Assembly (NCBI GenBank): GCA_943789425.1 | Contig: CALSUB010000011.1 | Coordinates: 62,001-126,000 of the forward strand | Source: an uncultured Luminiphilus sp. | GTDB lineage: Bacteria; Pseudomonadota; Gammaproteobacteria; Pseudomonadales; Halieaceae | Direction of reading: 5' to 3' | Length of the DNA: 64,000 bases | In this document: piece after piece, positions 63,920 through 64,000 of the stretch | Numbering within the stretch: position 1 is the first letter of the stretch | How the letters are laid out: each line of letters begins with the position of its first letter | Program-made: the position numbers and the translations under genes | Notes under the pieces: generated by a model | What the model saw: the letters and a program-made list of their open reading frames with translations, nothing else | Database searches by the model: none | Told to the model about the DNA's origin: nothing

Positions 63920-64000
63920 GGTTTACGTGCTCGAATCAGATAATTCACTGAGACATCGTCGGGGGTGAGGCGATAGTGCTGCGTGATCGGATTGTAGGTC
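63916..64000 (-). CDS. ubiG: UbiG, 3-demethylubiquinone O-methyltransferase (C-terminal end only)
   Basis: The last 27 residues are visible before the stop at 63916, with YNPITQHYRL and VNYLIRARKP, matching the UbiG C-terminus. The rest lies beyond the right edge. UbiG performs two O-methylations in ubiquinone synthesis. It overlaps mupP. Confidence 0.85.
   Translation of the reverse strand, partial: TYNPITQHYRLTPDDVSVNYLIRARKP

Noticed and set aside
1-64000. Mobile elements, prophage, toxin-antitoxin or defence genes
   Set aside because: No transposase, integrase, terminal repeats or defence-type domains were recognised; nearly all genes are conserved chromosomal ones.

Overview
The window is a 64 kb stretch of core chromosome from a gammaproteobacterium, most likely a marine member of the Cellvibrionales/Halieaceae (OM60/NOR5-like) or a related pseudomonad-type lineage. 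This placement rests on gene order: ftsW-murG-murC-ddlB-ftsQ-ftsA-ftsZ-lpxC, then secA-argJ-mutT, coaE-pilD-pilC-pilB-pilin, ampD-ampE next to nadC, scpA-scpB-rluB, and ubiG-mupP-yciK. A TonB-dependent thiamin receptor, two sodium-coupled amino-acid transporters and a DmdC-like acyl-CoA dehydrogenase fit a marine heterotroph. The genus was not determined. I saw no insertion sequence, prophage, CRISPR array, rRNA or tRNA.

Layout. 1-9.5 kb: cell division and wall (dcw) cluster, lpxC and an M23 peptidase. 9.5-13.9 kb: secA, argJ, mutT. 13.9-19.2 kb (minus strand): coaE and the type IV pilus genes pilD, pilC, pilB and a type IVa pilin. 19.5-22.8 kb: malate synthase G and a LysR regulator, divergent from a large acyl-CoA dehydrogenase and rraA. 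25.2-27.5 kb: nadC, divergent from ampD-ampE. 27.6-32.6 kb (minus strand): a thiamin salvage operon preceded by a TPP riboswitch, encoding an outer-membrane receptor, a YkoF-like thiamin-binding protein, a PnuT-like permease, a thiamine-kinase-like phosphotransferase and a PanE/ApbA reductase. 32.8-44.2 kb: a type II secretion operon gspCDEFGHIJKLMN; its prepilin peptidase is presumably the PilD at 14.5 kb, so the two systems probably share it. 44.4-47.1 kb: NSS and AGCS transporters. 47.1-51.3 kb (minus strand): a DegS/AlgW-like protease, HtpX, and a small group of poorly characterised proteins (DnaJ-domain, VWA-like, two small ORFs). 51.5-58.2 kb: msrA, rsmE, rimO, a DUF2244 protein, rluA, pdxJ, a periplasmic cyclophilin, an SH3 protein and yciB. 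58.4-64 kb: a PHP exonuclease, yciO, scpA, scpB, rluB, then yciK, mupP and the end of ubiG.

The most unusual property of the window is a set of reading-frame breaks confined to a few genes. ftsZ (1), secA (5), argJ (1) and the pilin gene (about 8) are all broken, and every break can be repaired by removing extra bases, very often one G. ftsZ and secA are essential, and all repaired proteins have normal family lengths. I therefore think this is insertion-type sequence error rather than decay, but it affects annotation and should be checked. Other points of interest are the complete THI-controlled thiamin operon, two palindromes in the LysR/acyl-CoA dehydrogenase intergenic region, a Trp-coding 12-bp repeat upstream of glcB, a DDVPH repeat in ScpB, a His/Ser-rich insert in PnuT, an Ala-1 cleavage site in GspI, and a VWA gene with no usual start codon. 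I did not find a clearly new defence or biosynthetic system.
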